Shown piece by piece: positions 63,602 to 64,000 of a DNA stretch of 64,000 nt. The notes below the pieces were generated by a model that had not been told where the DNA came from, made no database searches, and saw only the letters and a list, made by a program, of their open reading frames with translations. Each line of letters begins with the position of its first letter. Position 1 is the stretch's first letter. The position numbers and the translations under genes were made by a program. This DNA comes from Paludibacterium denitrificans (GTDB lineage Bacteria > Pseudomonadota > Gammaproteobacteria > Burkholderiales > Chromobacteriaceae): assembly GCF_009707705.1 (NCBI RefSeq), contig NZ_WLYX01000001.1, positions 434,001-498,000 of the forward strand, given 5' to 3'.

Positions 63602-64000
63602 TTACCGTACCAAGGAGATCCGAAAAACCTTGCCATACATGCTTTCCAACAGGGAAAGTAGTCGGTCGCCACATTGATTCTGTCGTAGAAGCTGCCGTAC
63701 CAGCCATGCACTGGGTAGCGCAACGAGCGAGGCACCAATGATGTCCATGGGGAAATGCACGCCCAAGAAGACGCGAGACCAGCCAACCAGCGCCCCAGAC
63801 AACAGAACGAAGCCACCAAATTTGCGCAGCCCGGAGAGCATCATGCCAAAGCCAAGAGTGAAAAATACGGTCGCATGGTCGCTGGGGAAAGAGGCCTCGG
63901 GCTTATGCTCCAGCAAGGCATGGCCAAGTCCGATCATGAAAGGACGTGGGTGAGGCCATACCATGGTGATGATTTGCCCGATGGCCAAGGCCAAACCGAC
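63602..64000 (-). CDS. PAP2-type undecaprenyl-diphosphatase-like protein, partial
   Basis: The C-terminal part of a membrane phosphatase; the 5' end lies beyond the window. Motif 1 is the HPRPF segment, motif 2 is FPSDHATVFF with the catalytic His, and motif 3 is SRVFLGVHFPMDIIGA. It is convergent with the last tail gene, 43 bases apart. It resembles BcrC-type undecaprenyl-pyrophosphate phosphatases. It may be a phage moron altering the envelope, or the first host gene; no att sequence between them settles this. Confidence 0.8.
   Translation of the reverse strand, partial: VGLALAIGQIITMVWPHPRPFMIGLGHALLEHKPEASFPSDHATVFFTLGFGMMLSGLRKFGGFVLLSGALVGWSRVFLGVHFPMDIIGASLVALPSAWLVRQLLRQNQCGDRLLSLLESMYGKVFRISLVR

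Larger units (their letters stand above)
27413..64000. mobile_element. Lambda-like siphovirus prophage (left end and most of the genome)
   Basis: A tRNA 3'-half junction, tyrosine integrase, leftward early operon, immunity region with repressor and Cro, O/P-type replication genes, HNH, terminase, HK97-type head and long-tail genes appear in canonical order. The left border is at the tRNA remnant. No right tRNA copy, holin or endolysin is seen, so the right end is probably outside the window. The GTTGGCCGAA repeat is almost absent, consistent with foreign origin. Whether the PAP2 gene at the very end belongs to the prophage is undecided. Confidence 0.92.

Overview
The window joins about 27.4 kb of bacterial chromosome to at least 36 kb of a lambda-like siphovirus prophage. 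The chromosomal genes point to a betaproteobacterium, probably of the order Neisseriales (Chromobacteriaceae-like). The reasons are the gene content (purU-folD, a dadA-alr pair with a divergent Lrp regulator, short H-NS, MscL with a C-terminal zinc-ribbon tail, many regulators), a moderately high GC content, and a dense 10-base repeat that resembles a Neisseriales DNA uptake sequence. The genus is inference only.

Chromosome, 1-27412. First come the 3' end of rlmD, an integrase stub and a thioredoxin remnant, then a membrane protein, purU, folD and tRNA genes (Pro, Arg, His x2). A regulator block follows (GntR, LysR), then two pirins and a periplasmic binding protein divergent from a PAS sensor kinase and FixJ-type regulator. 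Next are alr-dadA with lrp, a sigma-54-promoted ammonium transporter, a YbaK-type deacylase, a GNAT-like tail-anchored protein, a PilZ-like protein, H-NS and YgfZ. The block ends with two tRNA-Asn genes, a DMT exporter, MscL, a chemotaxis receptor, a methyltransferase and a DUF1289 protein.

Prophage, 27413 to the right edge. The left end is the 3' half of a tRNA-Pro gene next to a tyrosine integrase. A leftward operon of small genes, including a plasmid-type TraK-TraL pair, runs from PL near 37.9 kb to the integrase. The immunity region (37.9-40.1 kb) holds a predicted HsdR-like nuclease and an S24-type repressor, and matching 12-bp operators sit at PL and PR. The rightward operon carries Cro, a YdaT/CII-like protein, O- and P-like replication proteins (with iterons inside the O-like gene), an HNH nuclease, the terminase, an HK97-type head, and tail genes. 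A HicAB toxin-antitoxin pair is inserted among the tail genes. No lysis genes and no right attachment site are visible, so the prophage probably continues beyond 64 kb.

Two properties cut across the window. The 10-mer GTTGGCCGAA occurs 21 times in the chromosomal part but only twice in the prophage, and three times as an inverted pair at gene ends. Many conserved genes, host and phage alike, are also broken at sites where a CCAGC or CCAAC word appears to have been turned into CTTAAGC, CTTAGC, CCTAAC or similar. Restoring the word restores the expected protein almost every time, so most of the apparent pseudogenes are probably intact genes read through a context-dependent consensus error.
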